Positions 44,494 through 54,983 of a DNA stretch of 64,000 bases are shown here, piece after piece; the first letter of the stretch is position 1, and each line of letters opens with the position of its first letter. Source of the stretch: Paenibacillus timonensis. GTDB lineage: Bacteria > Bacillota > Bacilli > Paenibacillales > Paenibacillaceae. The stretch is taken from assembly GCF_009725205.1 (NCBI RefSeq), contig NZ_WNZY01000007.1:62001-126000 (forward strand). The letters are read 5' to 3'. The notes beneath the pieces are model-generated. The model made no database searches, was not told the origin of the DNA, and was given only the letters and a program-made list of their open reading frames with translations. The position numbers and the translations under genes were made by a program.

Positions 44494-47400
44494 ATGATGA
44501 AACATACCGTTATACCTCCCAAGCAAGGACTTTATGATCCCGCTTTCGAAAAGGACGCTTGCGGCATGGGCTTCGTGGCCCATATCAAAGGGAAAGCCTC
44601 CCATGATATCGTCAGCCAGGCGCTGACCATGCTAGCGAATATGGAACACCGGGGGGGTCAAGGCAGCGAACCAAACTCGGGGGATGGAGCAGGTATTTTA
44701 CTGCAAATCCCGCACCGTTTTTTTGCCGCCGAAGCGACAACACTTGGATTCTCTTTGCCGGATGCGGGACAGTATGGCGTTGGCATGCTGTTCCTGCCCC
44801 ATGACGAAGCGGCTCGGGCCAAACAGGAGGAGGAGCTCGTGCGGATCGCCGAAGCGGAAGGGCAACGGGTCCTCGGTTTCCGGACGGTGCCTACTAGCGA
44901 CGAGACGCTGGGGCATTCGGCCAAAGCGGCGAAGCCGTTCGTTCGTCAGGTATTCATCGGGCGTTCCGCGGATCTCCAGGACGATTTGGACTTTGAACGC
45001 AAGCTCTATGTGATCCGTCGCCGGGCTGAACTTGCGATCCGCTACAGCGGCGGAGAACATGGGGATGCTTTTTACGTATCCAGCCTGTCTTGCCGCAAGG
45101 TCGTGTACAAGGGGATGCTGACGACAGAGCAAGTGGGGCAGTTTTACTTGGATTTGCGGGACGAGACACTGGAATCGGCGATCGCGATGGTGCATTCACG
45201 CTTCAGCACGAATACGTTCCCAAGCTGGGAGCGGGCGCACCCGTACCGCTTTATGATTCACAATGGCGAGATCAACACGCTGCGCGGCAACGTGAACTGG
45301 ATGCATGCTCGTCAGTCAATGTTTAAGAGTGAGGCATTTGGAACCGATTTGGAGAAGGTTAAGCCGATTATCAATCCGGACGGTTCAGATACCGCAATGT
45401 TCGACAACACCTTTGAGTTCTTGTATCTAAGTGGACGCTCCTTGCCGCATGTGGCCATGATGATGGTGCCTGAACCGTGGGTCGGCCGGGAGGATATTGA
45501 CCCGGATAAAAAGGCGTTCTACGAATATCACAGCACGATGATGGAACCATGGGACGGGCCTGCGGCGATGGGCTTTACCGACGGGATCCAGATCGGAGCC
45601 ATCCTGGACCGGAACGGCTTACGTCCGTCGCGTTATTACGTGACGAAGGACGATCTGATCGTCCTCTCCTCGGAGGTCGGCGTCCTCGATATTCCCGCGG
45701 AGGATGTGCTTTACAAGGACCGTCTGCGTCCGGGACGGATGCTGCTAGTCGATACGAGGGAAGGAAGAATCATTTCCGATGAGGAAGTGAAATCGGCGAT
45801 CGCTCGCGAGAATCCGTACCGCGAATGGTTGAATGAGCACCTCGTCGAGCTGGAAGACTTGCCGGAAGCCAAGGAGCTGCCGGCGGAAAGCCATGAAGAC
45901 ATTGCGCGACGCCAAATGGCGTTTGGCTATACGTATGAAGATCTTCGGAAAGTACTTGAACCGATGGCCTTAACGGGTCAAGAAAATATCGCTTCGATGG
46001 GCTATGACGCGCCGCTCGCCGTATTGTCGGAGCAGCCCCAGCGGTTGTACAACTACTTCAAGCAGATGTTCGCACAGGTCACGAACCCGCCGATCGATGC
46101 GATCCGCGAGGAGTTGGTCACCTCAACCGCAACAACGATCGGGCCGGAGCGCAACCTGCTTCAGCCGGAACCAGAGAGCTGTCGGCAAATCCGGCTGGAT
46201 TCGCCAATCTTGTCCAATGAGGATTTCGCGAAGATCCGCCATCTGCATCGACCAGGCTTCAAGGCGATCACGATTCCGATCCTGTTCCCGGCCGCTGAAG
46301 GGGCGGAGGGGCTGCGCAAAGCGCTGGATACATTATGCGAAGCGGCGGATCGAGTTATTGCCAAAGGCCACAATATACTGATCTTGTCCGACCGTGATGC
46401 GGATGCGGAGAACGCGGCCATTCCGGCACTGCTTGCGGTGTCCTGCCTGCATCATCATCTCATCCGCGAGGAGACGCGGACCAAGGTTAGCCTGCTGCTG
46501 GAGTCGGGCGAACCACGCGAGGTGCATCATTTCGCGTTACTGCTCGGCTATGGCGTTAGTGCGGTGAATCCGTATCTTGCGTTCGAGACGCTGAAGGATA
46601 TGATCGGTCAACGTATGCTGCAGGGAGTTTCGCATGACAAAGCGGTGTACAACTTCATCAAGGCGGCTACCAAAGGGGTCGTCAAAACGTTGTCCAAAAT
46701 GGGGATTTCAACGATCCAATCGTACCGTGGGGCGCAAATTTTCGAAGCGGTTGGCCTGGAACCCTCGTTCGTAGACCGTTATTTTACCTGGACGCCGTCG
46801 CGGATTGGGGGCATCGGCTTGAAGGAAGTGGCGGCCGAGACGCTGGCCCATCATTACCGGGCGTACACCGATAAAGACGGCAGCGACAAAGTGCTGGATT
46901 CCATCGGGGAATATCAATGGCGCAGCGGCGGGGAAGAGCATCTGTTCAACCCACAGACGGTGCATTTGCTTCAACAGGCAGTCCGGACGGGCGACTACCC
47001 GCTGTATAAGAAGTTCGCCGCGCTGGTGCAGGGGGAGAATAAGAAGCATTTGACCTTGCGTTCCTTGCTGGAGCTAAAACCGGTCGGACCGAAAGTTCCG
47101 CTGGAAGAAGTGGAATCGGCGGCATCGATCATGCGCCGTTTCAAGACAGGGGCCATGTCCTTTGGTTCGATCAGTAAGGAAGCGCACGAGACGATCGCGA
47201 TTGCGATGAACCGGATCGGCGGGAAGAGCAACACCGGCGAAGGCGGCGAAGATCCCGCGCGCTATGTGCCGGACGCGAACGGAGATCTGCGCCGTAGCGC
47301 GATCAAGCAGGTTGCTTCGGGGCGCTTTGGCGTTACGTCCAACTATTTGGTGAATGCCGACGAAATCCAGATCAAAATGGCCCAGGGGGCTAAGCCGGGC

Positions 47401-49095
47401 GAAGGCGGCCAACTGCCAGGCCGCAAGGTGTATCCTTGGGTGGCGGAAGTGCGCGGATCGACGCCGGGTGTCGGCCTGATCTCGCCGCCGCCGCACCATG
47501 ACATCTATTCGATCGAAGACTTGGCGGAGCTGATCTATGATCTGAAGAATGCTAATCCACGGGCCCGCATCAATGTGAAGCTGGTCTCGGAAGCCGGTGT
47601 CGGAACCATTGCCGCCGGCGTGGCCAAAGGCCGTGCCGATGTCATTCTGGTCAGCGGTTACGATGGGGGAACCGGGGCCTCGCCGCAAAGCTCGATCCGC
47701 CACGCGGGGCTGCCTTGGGAGCTGGGTCTGGCCGAAACGCATCAAACGCTGATGTTGAATAACCTGCGTGACCGCGTCGTACTGGAAACAGACGGCAAGA
47801 TTTTGAACGGCCGCGACCTTGCGGTTGCCGTACTGCTCGGTGCCGAAGAGTATGGCTTCTCGACCGCACCTTTGGTGGCGGTTGGCTGTATCATGATGCG
47901 CGTCTGCCATCTCGATACGTGCCCGGTTGGCGTTGCGACGCAAAATCCGGAGCTGCGCAAGAACTTCACCGGGGATCCGCAGCACGTCGTCAACTTTATG
48001 ACTTTCGTGGCCGAGGATTTGCGCGAATGGATGGCCGAGCTGGGCTTCCGTACCCTGGAAGAGATGATCGGACGCACTGACTGCTTGGATTCGGTTAAGG
48101 CGGTCGATCACTGGAAGAAGCAAGGCATTGATCTCAGCTCGCTGCTGCATATGCCGGAGCTGCAGGAAGGCAGCAGCCGCTACTGCACGAAACAGCAGAA
48201 CCATGGGCTGGAGGAGACGCTCGATATGACGCAACTGATGCGGTTGGCCTTACCCGCGTTGGAGCAGGGAGAGGCCGTCAGCGCTCGGCTTCCAATCTGC
48301 AACGTGAACCGGGCGACCGGGACGATCGTGGGCAGCGAAGTTACTCGCCGTTATGGACAACAAGGACTGCCAGAGGATACGATCACGTTCCATTTCGAGG
48401 GCTCGGCTGGCCAAAGCTTTGGGGCGTTCGTACCGAAGGGCATGACGCTCACCGTTGACGGCGATGCCAACGACTACACCGGGAAAGGGCTGTCCGGCGG
48501 CAAGGTGATCGTGAAGCCGTCGCCGCGCGCCACGTTTGCCGCTGAGGAGAACATTATTATCGGCAATACGTCGTTCTACGGTGCGACGAGCGGAGAGGCA
48601 TACATCCGCGGTATTGCCGGGGAACGGTTTGCCGTTCGGAACTCCGGCGCCAACGTCGTTGTTGAAGGCGTCGGCGACCACGGCTGTGAGTATATGACCG
48701 GCGGACGCGTCGTCGTCCTTGGGGGAACAGGTCGGAACTTTGCCGCCGGGATGTCGGGCGGGATCGCTTACGTGCTTGACGAGAGCGGAGACTTCGCCAG
48801 CCGCTGCAACCTGGAAATGGTGTTGCTGGAAGCGGTGGAAGATCCGGCGGAAGCGGATCAACTGCGGACGTTAATCAGCCGTCATATCCTCTACACGGAC
48901 AGTTCGGTGGGACGCCGTGTGTTGGATCGGTGGAACGAGTACCTGCCGAAGTTCGTCCGCGTCATTCCGAAGGACTATAAGCGGATGCTCGAGCAGATCC
49001 GCAAAGTTGAGGATGAAGGCCTGAAAGGTGAGGCCGCGCTGCTGGCTGCCTTTGAAGCAAACGCGCGCGAGTTGGCTCGAGCCGGCAATAATTAA
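44494..49095 (+). CDS. gltB: glutamate synthase (NADPH) large subunit
   Basis: 1533 residues from ATG 44494 (AGAAAGG upstream; a TTG three codons earlier is in frame). The class II amidotransferase domain starts at Cys23 (DACGMGF), which becomes the N-terminal nucleophile after propeptide removal. A central domain, the FMN synthase domain (about 810-1200, [20 protein letters not shown]) and a GXGXG beta-helix at the C-terminus follow. 3Fe-4S cysteines lie in [15 protein letters not shown]. It combines glutamine with 2-oxoglutarate to give two glutamates. The small subunit gene gltD does not follow; a terminator does. Named gltA in Bacillus nomenclature. Confidence 0.97.
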   Translation: MMKHTVIPPKQGLYDPAFEKDACGMGFVAHIKGKASHDIVSQALTMLANMEHRGGQGSEPNSGDGAGILLQIPHRFFAAEATTLGFSLPDAGQYGVGMLFLPHDEAARAKQEEELVRIAEAEGQRVLGFRTVPTSDETLGHSAKAAKPFVRQVFIGRSADLQDDLDFERKLYVIRRRAELAIRYSGGEHGDAFYVSSLSCRKVVYKGMLTTEQVGQFYLDLRDETLESAIAMVHSRFSTNTFPSWERAHPYRFMIHNGEINTLRGNVNWMHARQSMFKSEAFGTDLEKVKPIINPDGSDTAMFDNTFEFLYLSGRSLPHVAMMMVPEPWVGREDIDPDKKAFYEYHSTMMEPWDGPAAMGFTDGIQIGAILDRNGLRPSRYYVTKDDLIVLSSEVGVLDIPAEDVLYKDRLRPGRMLLVDTREGRIISDEEVKSAIARENPYREWLNEHLVELEDLPEAKELPAESHEDIARRQMAFGYTYEDLRKVLEPMALTGQENIASMGYDAPLAVLSEQPQRLYNYFKQMFAQVTNPPIDAIREELVTSTATTIGPERNLLQPEPESCRQIRLDSPILSNEDFAKIRHLHRPGFKAITIPILFPAAEGAEGLRKALDTLCEAADRVIAKGHNILILSDRDADAENAAIPALLAVSCLHHHLIREETRTKVSLLLESGEPREVHHFALLLGYGVSAVNPYLAFETLKDMIGQRMLQGVSHDKAVYNFIKAATKGVVKTLSKMGISTIQSYRGAQIFEAVGLEPSFVDRYFTWTPSRIGGIGLKEVAAETLAHHYRAYTDKDGSDKVLDSIGEYQWRSGGEEHLFNPQTVHLLQQAVRTGDYPLYKKFAALVQGENKKHLTLRSLLELKPVGPKVPLEEVESAASIMRRFKTGAMSFGSISKEAHETIAIAMNRIGGKSNTGEGGEDPARYVPDANGDLRRSAIKQVASGRFGVTSNYLVNADEIQIKMAQGAKPGEGGQLPGRKVYPWVAEVRGSTPGVGLISPPPHHDIYSIEDLAELIYDLKNANPRARINVKLVSEAGVGTIAAGVAKGRADVILVSGYDGGTGASPQSSIRHAGLPWELGLAETHQTLMLNNLRDRVVLETDGKILNGRDLAVAVLLGAEEYGFSTAPLVAVGCIMMRVCHLDTCPVGVATQNPELRKNFTGDPQHVVNFMTFVAEDLREWMAELGFRTLEEMIGRTDCLDSVKAVDHWKKQGIDLSSLLHMPELQEGSSRYCTKQQNHGLEETLDMTQLMRLALPALEQGEAVSARLPICNVNRATGTIVGSEVTRRYGQQGLPEDTITFHFEGSAGQSFGAFVPKGMTLTVDGDANDYTGKGLSGGKVIVKPSPRATFAAEENIIIGNTSFYGATSGEAYIRGIAGERFAVRNSGANVVVEGVGDHGCEYMTGGRVVVLGGTGRNFAAGMSGGIAYVLDESGDFASRCNLEMVLLEAVEDPAEADQLRTLISRHILYTDSSVGRRVLDRWNEYLPKFVRVIPKDYKRMLEQIRKVEDEGLKGEAALLAAFEANARELARAGNN

Positions 49096-49123
49096 ATTGA
49101 ATGTAACCTCAAGAAGGTGAGAA

Positions 49124-49163
49124 CCGCCCCGTTTGTCTTGTTAAGACAGCGGGGCGGATTTTT
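49124..49163 (+). terminator. terminator of gltB
   Basis: CCGCCCCG/CGGGGCGG stem (49124-49131 with 49150-49157), inner GTCTT/AAGAC stem, then ATTTTT. Confidence 0.88.
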
Positions 49164-49191
49164 GCATAGGAAAATAAAGAATTCCATTGTG

Positions 49192-49205
49192 CGAACATAT
49201 GTTTT
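49192..49205 (+). promoter_or_regulatory. LexA (SOS) box candidate upstream of ABC exporter pair
   Basis: CGAACATATGTTTT matches the Bacillus LexA consensus CGAACRNRYGTTYC at 13 of 14 positions. A -10-like TATAAA (49208-49213) lies 3 bp downstream, so a bound repressor would block the promoter. Confidence 0.5.
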
Positions 49206-49261
49206 TGTATAAAATGATTTGGAGAATAGGAGTAAGCGGATGCGAGAGGAGAGGTCGTCCC

Positions 49262-51052
49262 TTGGCAGAACAAACTTATGCAATGAAAGGTGGTAAACAA
49301 CGAAGGACTAAGCCGCTAGGGCATTACCGTGAAATGCTGGAGAAATACGTGTTTACGCAGCGTAAGCTGCTGATCGCAATGACCGCGTTGCTGTTGATCT
49401 CGATCGCCTTGCAGTTGATCAACCCGCAGGTCATTCGTTATTTTATCGATACCGCTCAGGGGGAAGGAAGTCTCAGGCCCTTGTATATTGCGGCTGGACT
49501 CTTCATCGGCTTTTCCCTCGCGCAGCAGTTGGTTTCAGTCTGTGCGTCCTACTTCAGCGAGAACCTGGGCTGGACCACAACCAACAAGCTGAGAGCGGAC
49601 CTCGTCAGACATTGCTTGTCGCTCGATATGTCATTTCACAAATCGAACACCTCCGGTGCGTTGATCGAAAGGGTGGACGGCGACGTCAATGCGCTGGCCA
49701 ATTTCTTCTCTAGCTTCTTAATCCACCTGCTCGGCAATTTGCTGCTGATGACGGGGATCCTGGTGCTACTATTTCGTGAAAGCGTCTGGATTGGCTTAGC
49801 GATGAGCTTGTTCGTCGTCGGCGCGATCTTTATCATCCGCAAAATTCGTCAGTTTACTGTTCCCGTCTGGACCAAATGGCGGGCGCAAAATGCGGAGCTT
49901 TACGGGTTTATCGGCGAACAGCTGGAAGGCACGGAAGATACCCGGGCCAACGGGGCCGCCGGCTATGTGCTGGAGCGTTTCTACGCGATGGCCCGGCGGA
50001 TGCTGCCGGTGCGCATTCGCGCTTCGCTGGGCTTTGGCATGATGTGGGGGACGACCATCCTGGTGTTTGCACTGGGCAACGCTGCCGCCTTTCTGGTCTG
50101 CGCTTGGTTATGGAGACGGGGAGAGTTGACGATCGGTTCGATTTACCTCGTCTTTTACTATACAGAACTGCTGGCCCAGCCGATCGAGAAGATTCGTACC
50201 CAACTAGACGATTTACAAAAAGCCGATGCCAGCCTAATCCGCGTCCGCGAACTGTTGAACACGAAACCACGGATTACCGACGGCCCGGGCGCTCCTTTGC
50301 CTCAAGGACCGCTATCTGTGAAATTCGACCGGATGACGTTTGCTTATGAGGAGGACGGAGACCCGACTCTGCATGAGCTCGATCTAATGCTGAAGCCGGG
50401 GGAAACGCTGGGTCTGCTGGGGCGCACCGGCAGCGGCAAATCAACGCTTGCCCGGCTGTTGCTGCGCTTCTACGATCCTCAGCAGGGCAAGATCGAGCTG
50501 TCCGGAATCGACATCCGCAACTGTAAGCTGCAGGAGCTGCGCAGTGGGGTAGCAATGGTGACGCAAAACATCGAGATTATGGAAGGCACCGTACGCGATA
50601 ACCTGGCATTGTTTGATGAAAGCATTCAGGACGAGGATATCATCGACGTGCTGAAGGAATTGGGGCTGCAAGAGTGGTACGCCACCTTGCCGGACGGGTT
50701 GGACACGGTGCTCGCCTCGGGGGGAGGCAGCCTGTCGGCAGGGGAAGCGCAACTGCTCGCGTTTGCCCGGGTGTTCCTGACCAACCCGGGGCTGGTCATC
50801 CTGGACGAAGCCAGCTCGCGTCTCGACCCTTTGACTGAAAACCGGATCGAGACGGCCATCAGCCAACTGCTGGAATCACGGACCTGCATCATGATCGCGC
50901 ACCGTTTATCGACCGTACAACGCGCCGACCAGATCCTCATTCTGGAGAACGGCCGAATCGTGGAATATGGGCCGCGCGTCGATCTGGCCGCGGATCCGGG
51001 GTCGCGGTTCAGTCGGATGCTGTCCGTTGGACTGGAGGAGGTATTGGCATGA
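49262..51052 (+). CDS. ABC exporter half-transporter, catalytically intact NBD
   Basis: Type IV ABC exporter, about 596 residues from TTG 49262 (GAGAGGAGAGG upstream); an ATG at 49283 is an alternative. Six membrane helices (about 35-310) and an ATPase domain with Walker A GRTGSGKST, Walker B LVILDEAS (catalytic Glu present), switch His in IMIAHRLSTVQ, but a divergent signature LSAGE in place of LSGGQ. No C39 peptidase domain. Its stop overlaps the second half-transporter by 4 bp; the two form a heterodimer. Likely exports drugs, lipids or peptides. Confidence 0.92.
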   Translation: MAEQTYAMKGGKQRRTKPLGHYREMLEKYVFTQRKLLIAMTALLLISIALQLINPQVIRYFIDTAQGEGSLRPLYIAAGLFIGFSLAQQLVSVCASYFSENLGWTTTNKLRADLVRHCLSLDMSFHKSNTSGALIERVDGDVNALANFFSSFLIHLLGNLLLMTGILVLLFRESVWIGLAMSLFVVGAIFIIRKIRQFTVPVWTKWRAQNAELYGFIGEQLEGTEDTRANGAAGYVLERFYAMARRMLPVRIRASLGFGMMWGTTILVFALGNAAAFLVCAWLWRRGELTIGSIYLVFYYTELLAQPIEKIRTQLDDLQKADASLIRVRELLNTKPRITDGPGAPLPQGPLSVKFDRMTFAYEEDGDPTLHELDLMLKPGETLGLLGRTGSGKSTLARLLLRFYDPQQGKIELSGIDIRNCKLQELRSGVAMVTQNIEIMEGTVRDNLALFDESIQDEDIIDVLKELGLQEWYATLPDGLDTVLASGGGSLSAGEAQLLAFARVFLTNPGLVILDEASSRLDPLTENRIETAISQLLESRTCIMIAHRLSTVQRADQILILENGRIVEYGPRVDLAADPGSRFSRMLSVGLEEVLA

Positions 51053-52884
51053 GTACGCGGCATTTTTTCTGGAGGCTGCTTTTGTATCGGCCGGCCTATT
51101 ATTTCGCGAACCTGTTCTCCTGGATGGTCATCCATATGGTTCCCTTGCTTCCGGGGCTGATTACGAAGGCATTCTTCGATGATTTGGAAGGCAACGCCGA
51201 CTTCCCGTACGGAGTCGAGGGGCTGATGGCGCTGTTTGTCGGCGTGGCGCTGGCGCGTATCATGCTGATCGCCGTAGGTTGCTGGACGGACGGGGGCTAC
51301 CGCTTTCGGATCAGCATGCTGCTTCGGCGGAATATGCTGGCCCACGTGCTTAAGGAGCCTGGCGCCAAAGCGATTCCCTGTTCGCCGGGAGAAGCGATTA
51401 GTAATTTCCGCGACGATGTGGACCAAACCGAGGAAGCGATGAGCTGGTCGGTCGATATGTTTGGTTTGATCGGTTTTGTCGCCGTATCGAGTTCGATCTT
51501 GATTTCAATCGATGCTGAGCTGACGTTCTTCGTTTTTGTACCTCTGATTCTGGTCGTTACGGCGGCGCAAATCGCGACGGCGCGCATCCAGAAATACCGG
51601 GCAGCCAGCCGCGCCGCAACGGCTAAGGTTACCGGCTCGATTAGCGAGATGTTCGCGAATGTTCAGGCGATCCAAGTTGCCGGGGCGGAAGGGCGGATCG
51701 TGCACCGGTTTGAACGCCTAAGCGACGATCGCCGGAAGATGATGGTCAAAGACAAGCTGATCACCGAATCGCTGTCCTCTGTGTTTACGAACTCCGTCAA
51801 CCTCGGAACCGGCTTAATCCTGGTGTTGGCCGGCTACAAGATGCGCAGCGGATCGTTTTCCGTCGGGGACTTGTCGTTGTTCATCTACTACTTAACCTTC
51901 GTCACCCAATTGATTTCGAACGTCGGCAACTTCATGACGTTTTATAAGCAGATGGCGATTAGCTTTACCCGCTTGAAGCAAATGCTTCAGGGCGCTCCGG
52001 CCAAGCTATTGACGCTTCCGGCGTATATTGGCATCGGAAAGCGCAAGGAGGTAGATGCTGGCGACACGATGACGGCTTCTCGAGCCACGCCCGACTCCTC
52101 TGAATTGGTGCAGCCGGGACACTCGAGTAGCCTTCCGGTGGATTCGCTGCAGCTGCTGGAGGCGAATGGCCTGACCTACCGCTATCCGGAGACCGGCCGG
52201 GGGATCGAGAACGTCAACCTGCGCCTTCCGCGTGGCTCATTTACCGTCGTCACCGGCATGATCGGTTCCGGCAAGACCACGCTGCTGCGGGCGCTGCTTG
52301 GCCTGCTGCCGGCGGAAGGCGGCGAGATCCGCTGGAACGGCCGACCCGTCCGCACGCCGGCGGACTTTTTCGTTCCGCCACAAAGCGCGTATACGGCGCA
52401 GATCCCGCGCCTATACAGCGACAAGCTGCGGAACAACATTCTGCTCGGGCTGCCCGAGAGCGGGGACAGCCTGACGCAGGCGCTGCACGTCGCCGTGCTG
52501 GAAGACGACGTGGCGCACCTGGCGCACGGCCTCGACACGATGGTCGGGCCGCGCGGGGTCAAGCTCTCCGGCGGCCAGGTCCAGCGGACCGCGGCCGCCC
52601 GGATGCTCGTGCGCGAGGCGCAGCTGTACGTGTTCGACGACCTGTCGAGCGCGCTCGACGTCGAAACCGAACGTAAGCTGTGGGAGCGGTTGTTCCAGAC
52701 CCGAGGCCAGGCGACCTGCCTCGTGGTGTCGCACCGCAAGGCCGCGCTCTCGCACGCGGACCATATCATCGTGCTGCAGGACGGCACGATTGAAGCCGAA
52801 GGCACGGCGGAGCAGTTGCTCGCCTCTAGCGCCAGCTTCCGCCAGCTATGGTATGGCGAGGAGTCCCAGGCCGGCGAGGCGTGA
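51049..52884 (+). CDS. ABC exporter half-transporter, degenerate Walker B
   Basis: 611 residues, six membrane helices then an ATPase domain. Walker A GMIGSGKTT, signature LSGGQ (canonical), and Walker B LYVFDDLSSALD with Asp where catalytic Glu is expected. In heterodimeric exporters such as BmrCD or TM287/288 one site is degenerate in exactly this way, and the partner's odd LSAGE signature falls in the same site. A non-conserved linker (about 325-365) separates the two domains. The NBD segment (52180-52750) is markedly more GC-rich than the membrane half. Confidence 0.92.
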   Translation: MSTRHFFWRLLLYRPAYYFANLFSWMVIHMVPLLPGLITKAFFDDLEGNADFPYGVEGLMALFVGVALARIMLIAVGCWTDGGYRFRISMLLRRNMLAHVLKEPGAKAIPCSPGEAISNFRDDVDQTEEAMSWSVDMFGLIGFVAVSSSILISIDAELTFFVFVPLILVVTAAQIATARIQKYRAASRAATAKVTGSISEMFANVQAIQVAGAEGRIVHRFERLSDDRRKMMVKDKLITESLSSVFTNSVNLGTGLILVLAGYKMRSGSFSVGDLSLFIYYLTFVTQLISNVGNFMTFYKQMAISFTRLKQMLQGAPAKLLTLPAYIGIGKRKEVDAGDTMTASRATPDSSELVQPGHSSSLPVDSLQLLEANGLTYRYPETGRGIENVNLRLPRGSFTVVTGMIGSGKTTLLRALLGLLPAEGGEIRWNGRPVRTPADFFVPPQSAYTAQIPRLYSDKLRNNILLGLPESGDSLTQALHVAVLEDDVAHLAHGLDTMVGPRGVKLSGGQVQRTAAARMLVREAQLYVFDDLSSALDVETERKLWERLFQTRGQATCLVVSHRKAALSHADHIIVLQDGTIEAEGTAEQLLASSASFRQLWYGEESQAGEA

Positions 52885-53232
52885 ACCGGGCATCGGCAAC
52901 AAGCCGCAGGCAATTGCTGCGGCTCGCAACTGGCGCTGACAACTGGCTCTGACAACGGACGGCTGGCAATGGCAACCGATACCCGATGCGATGCCAGGCA
53001 ACCGACACGCGATGCGGCGGCGTTTCTCCAGCCGTAGACCTAATCTAATACGCCCTCAGCGAAAGCGAGGGCGTATTCACGTTTGCTATTTTGTTATCGC
53101 TATCGCCTCCATCAGCCCTCCGTCACTTCAACATCACTCGCCGAGGCTTTAGCAGACCAGCGCCTTATGGTAGAATAGGATAAATTATCCTGACTTAACG
53201 GGATACAGAACGAAGAGGGAGTTGGAGTATCC
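52885..53232 (+). other. intergenic region with hairpins, short tandem repeat and palindromic operator
   Basis: About 350 bp without a gene. Elements: inverted repeat AGCCGCAG/CTGCGGCT (52902-52924); a 20-bp unit repeated with 18 identities at 52971-52990 and 52997-53016; hairpin AATACGCCCTC/GAGGGCGTATT with GAAA loop (53047-53077), a likely terminator of the exporter operon; TAGAAT -10 (53171-53176); and palindrome AGGATAA-A-TTATCCT (53177-53191), a candidate operator for the following ABC genes. Confidence 0.55.
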
Positions 53233-54147
53233 ATGGAGATGACGCAGGAACCGGTCGTGCGCATGCGGGACGTCAGCAAGCGCATCGGCAGCAAGACGCT
53301 GATCGACCGATTAACGCTGGACATCCCGAGAGGGCAAGTGTATGGATTCCTGGGGCCGAATGGGGCCGGGAAAACGACAACGATTCGGATGATGGTCGGA
53401 TTGATGTCCATTTCGGAAGGAGACATTCTCATTGAAGGGGCGAGTATCAAGGACCGATTTGAAGAGGCGATTTCGCATGTCGGCGCCATCGTGGAGAATC
53501 CGGAGATGTACAAGTTCTTGACCGGGTATCAGAATTTACTGCATTACGCTCGCATGTCCCCGGGGGTGACGAAGCAACGGATATGGGAAGCGGTCGAGCG
53601 GGTAGGTATGCAGAATCGTATCCATGACAAAGTCAAAACGTATTCGCTAGGCATGCGCCAACGACTTGGGGTCGCGCAGGCCATTCTGCATCGGCCGAAG
53701 CTGCTGGTGCTGGACGAGCCGACCAATGGGCTCGACCCGCAGGGTATCCGCGAGCTCCGCGATTATTTGCGGGTGCTGGCGCGGGAGGAAGGCACGACCG
53801 TGTTCGTCTCCAGCCATTTGCTGTCGGAAATGGAACTGATGTGCGACACGGTCGCGGTGATCCAGCAGGGACGGCTCGTGGACGTCAAGTCCCTGCATCC
53901 AGAGGCGGGAGAAGGCCTTGAGCGGGAGACGGCCTTCGAGGTGAGCGATCCGCGGCGTGCGGCGGAGCTCGTTGGCGCCGGACGCATTGAAGGCAGCCAG
54001 TTGATTGTATCCGCCGACCGGGAAGCCGCGGCGGGGATCAACACGAAGCTGGTTATGGCAGGCATCGACGTCTACGCCATCCAGGCCGTGACGCGTTCCC
54101 TGGAAGATCAATTCTTGGAGCTGACGGGAGGGAAGGACATTGAATAA
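53233..54147 (+). CDS. ABC transporter ATP-binding protein (BcrA/CcmA type)
   Basis: 304 residues. Walker A GPNGAGKTT, signature YSLGMRQRLGVA, Walker B LLVLDEPTNGLDP, switch His in SSHLLSEME, plus a C-terminal domain typical of ABC-2 drug or bacitracin-type transporters. Overlaps the permease gene by 8 bp. Possible role in antibiotic or bacteriocin export or resistance; substrate unknown. A 7-1-7 palindrome (53177-53191) directly after the -10 suggests a dedicated repressor. Confidence 0.92.
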   Translation: MEMTQEPVVRMRDVSKRIGSKTLIDRLTLDIPRGQVYGFLGPNGAGKTTTIRMMVGLMSISEGDILIEGASIKDRFEEAISHVGAIVENPEMYKFLTGYQNLLHYARMSPGVTKQRIWEAVERVGMQNRIHDKVKTYSLGMRQRLGVAQAILHRPKLLVLDEPTNGLDPQGIRELRDYLRVLAREEGTTVFVSSHLLSEMELMCDTVAVIQQGRLVDVKSLHPEAGEGLERETAFEVSDPRRAAELVGAGRIEGSQLIVSADREAAAGINTKLVMAGIDVYAIQAVTRSLEDQFLELTGGKDIE

Positions 54148-54916
54148 TTTTCTCGCGCTGATCCAAAACGAAAACATGAAAATCTACCGGCGGGTCCGCA
54201 CCTGGATTATGTTCGGGCTGCTTGTCCTGCTGACGATTCTGTTTGGGGTGTTGTTTTCGCTCGATGGGGGCAGCCGCCGCATGAGCGCCTGGGATGCCCT
54301 GGATCAACTGAGCTTCTTGTACTATCTCGTCAGCATCTATGCGGCGGTCGTAGCCGCCGACATTGTGGCCGGCGAGTTCACCTGGGGGACGATCAAGCTG
54401 CTCCTGATCCGCCCATGGACACGCACAAAGGTCCTGTTGTCCAAGCTGGCGGCCGTACTGCTATTTACGCTGGCCATGAGCGTGGTCTTTTTTGCCGCCG
54501 CCCTGGCAGTCGCGTTCCTGATCTTCCCGAATGGGCCGTCGCAAATTTTCCTTCCAGGTGAAAGCCCGTTAGGCCGGATTATGGAAAGCCTGCTCTACAG
54601 CTATATTGACCTGCTGGTCATCGCGGCGTTTTCCTTTATGCTGTCGACGGTGTTTCGCTCCAGCGGCATCGCCATTGGGCTGTCGATCTTTATTCTATTC
54701 GCGGGCAACATCTTTACGATGTTGTTTAACCCCGTCCGCTATCCTTGGGCGAAATACCTGCTGTTCGCCAACATGGATCTGGGGCAATACCGCGGCGGGC
54801 AGATGGGTCCAGCCGGCATGACGTTAGGTTTTTCCGCTGCGGTACTGGCGGCGTATGTGCTGCTGTTCCTGGCGATCGCCTGGCTGGTGTTCAAGAAAAG
54901 GGATGTTGCAGCCTAA
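54140..54916 (+). CDS. ABC-2 family permease
   Basis: 258 residues from TTG 54140 (GGGAGGGAAGG upstream). Six membrane helices with the ABC-2 pattern: N-terminal coupling region NENMKIYRRVRTWIM, the GEFTWGTIKLLLIRP motif near residue 90, and a final helix ending LVFKKRDVAA. Membrane partner of the preceding ATPase; translationally coupled. Confidence 0.9.
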   Translation: MNNFLALIQNENMKIYRRVRTWIMFGLLVLLTILFGVLFSLDGGSRRMSAWDALDQLSFLYYLVSIYAAVVAADIVAGEFTWGTIKLLLIRPWTRTKVLLSKLAAVLLFTLAMSVVFFAAALAVAFLIFPNGPSQIFLPGESPLGRIMESLLYSYIDLLVIAAFSFMLSTVFRSSGIAIGLSIFILFAGNIFTMLFNPVRYPWAKYLLFANMDLGQYRGGQMGPAGMTLGFSAAVLAAYVLLFLAIAWLVFKKRDVAA

Positions 54917-54930
54917 AAAACGCAAAAAAT

Positions 54931-54969
54931 AAAGTTCCCGTTTGCCTCGTCAGGCGGGAACTTTTTTTT
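54931..54969. terminator. bidirectional terminator after ABC-2 permease
   Basis: Perfect 10-bp stem AAAGTTCCCG/CGGGAACTTT with inner GCCT/AGGC and T tract to 54969; the A-rich left flank also serves the minus strand bactofilin gene. Confidence 0.88.
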
Positions 54970-54983
54970 CGCGTTATTTCGCC

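Noticed and set aside
47074..48234. 386-residue open frame antisense to gltB
   Set aside because: Mirror of a highly conserved coding region with strong codon bias; no ribosome site or recognisable protein.
49262..52884. ABC pair as a dedicated exporter of the NHLP peptide
   Set aside because: Neither half has a C39 or cyclic-nucleotide-like NHLP exporter domain and it lies 16 kb away.
52826..53008. Small antisense frame after the second ABC gene
   Set aside because: Overlaps the end of the ABC gene and repetitive intergenic sequence; no ribosome site.
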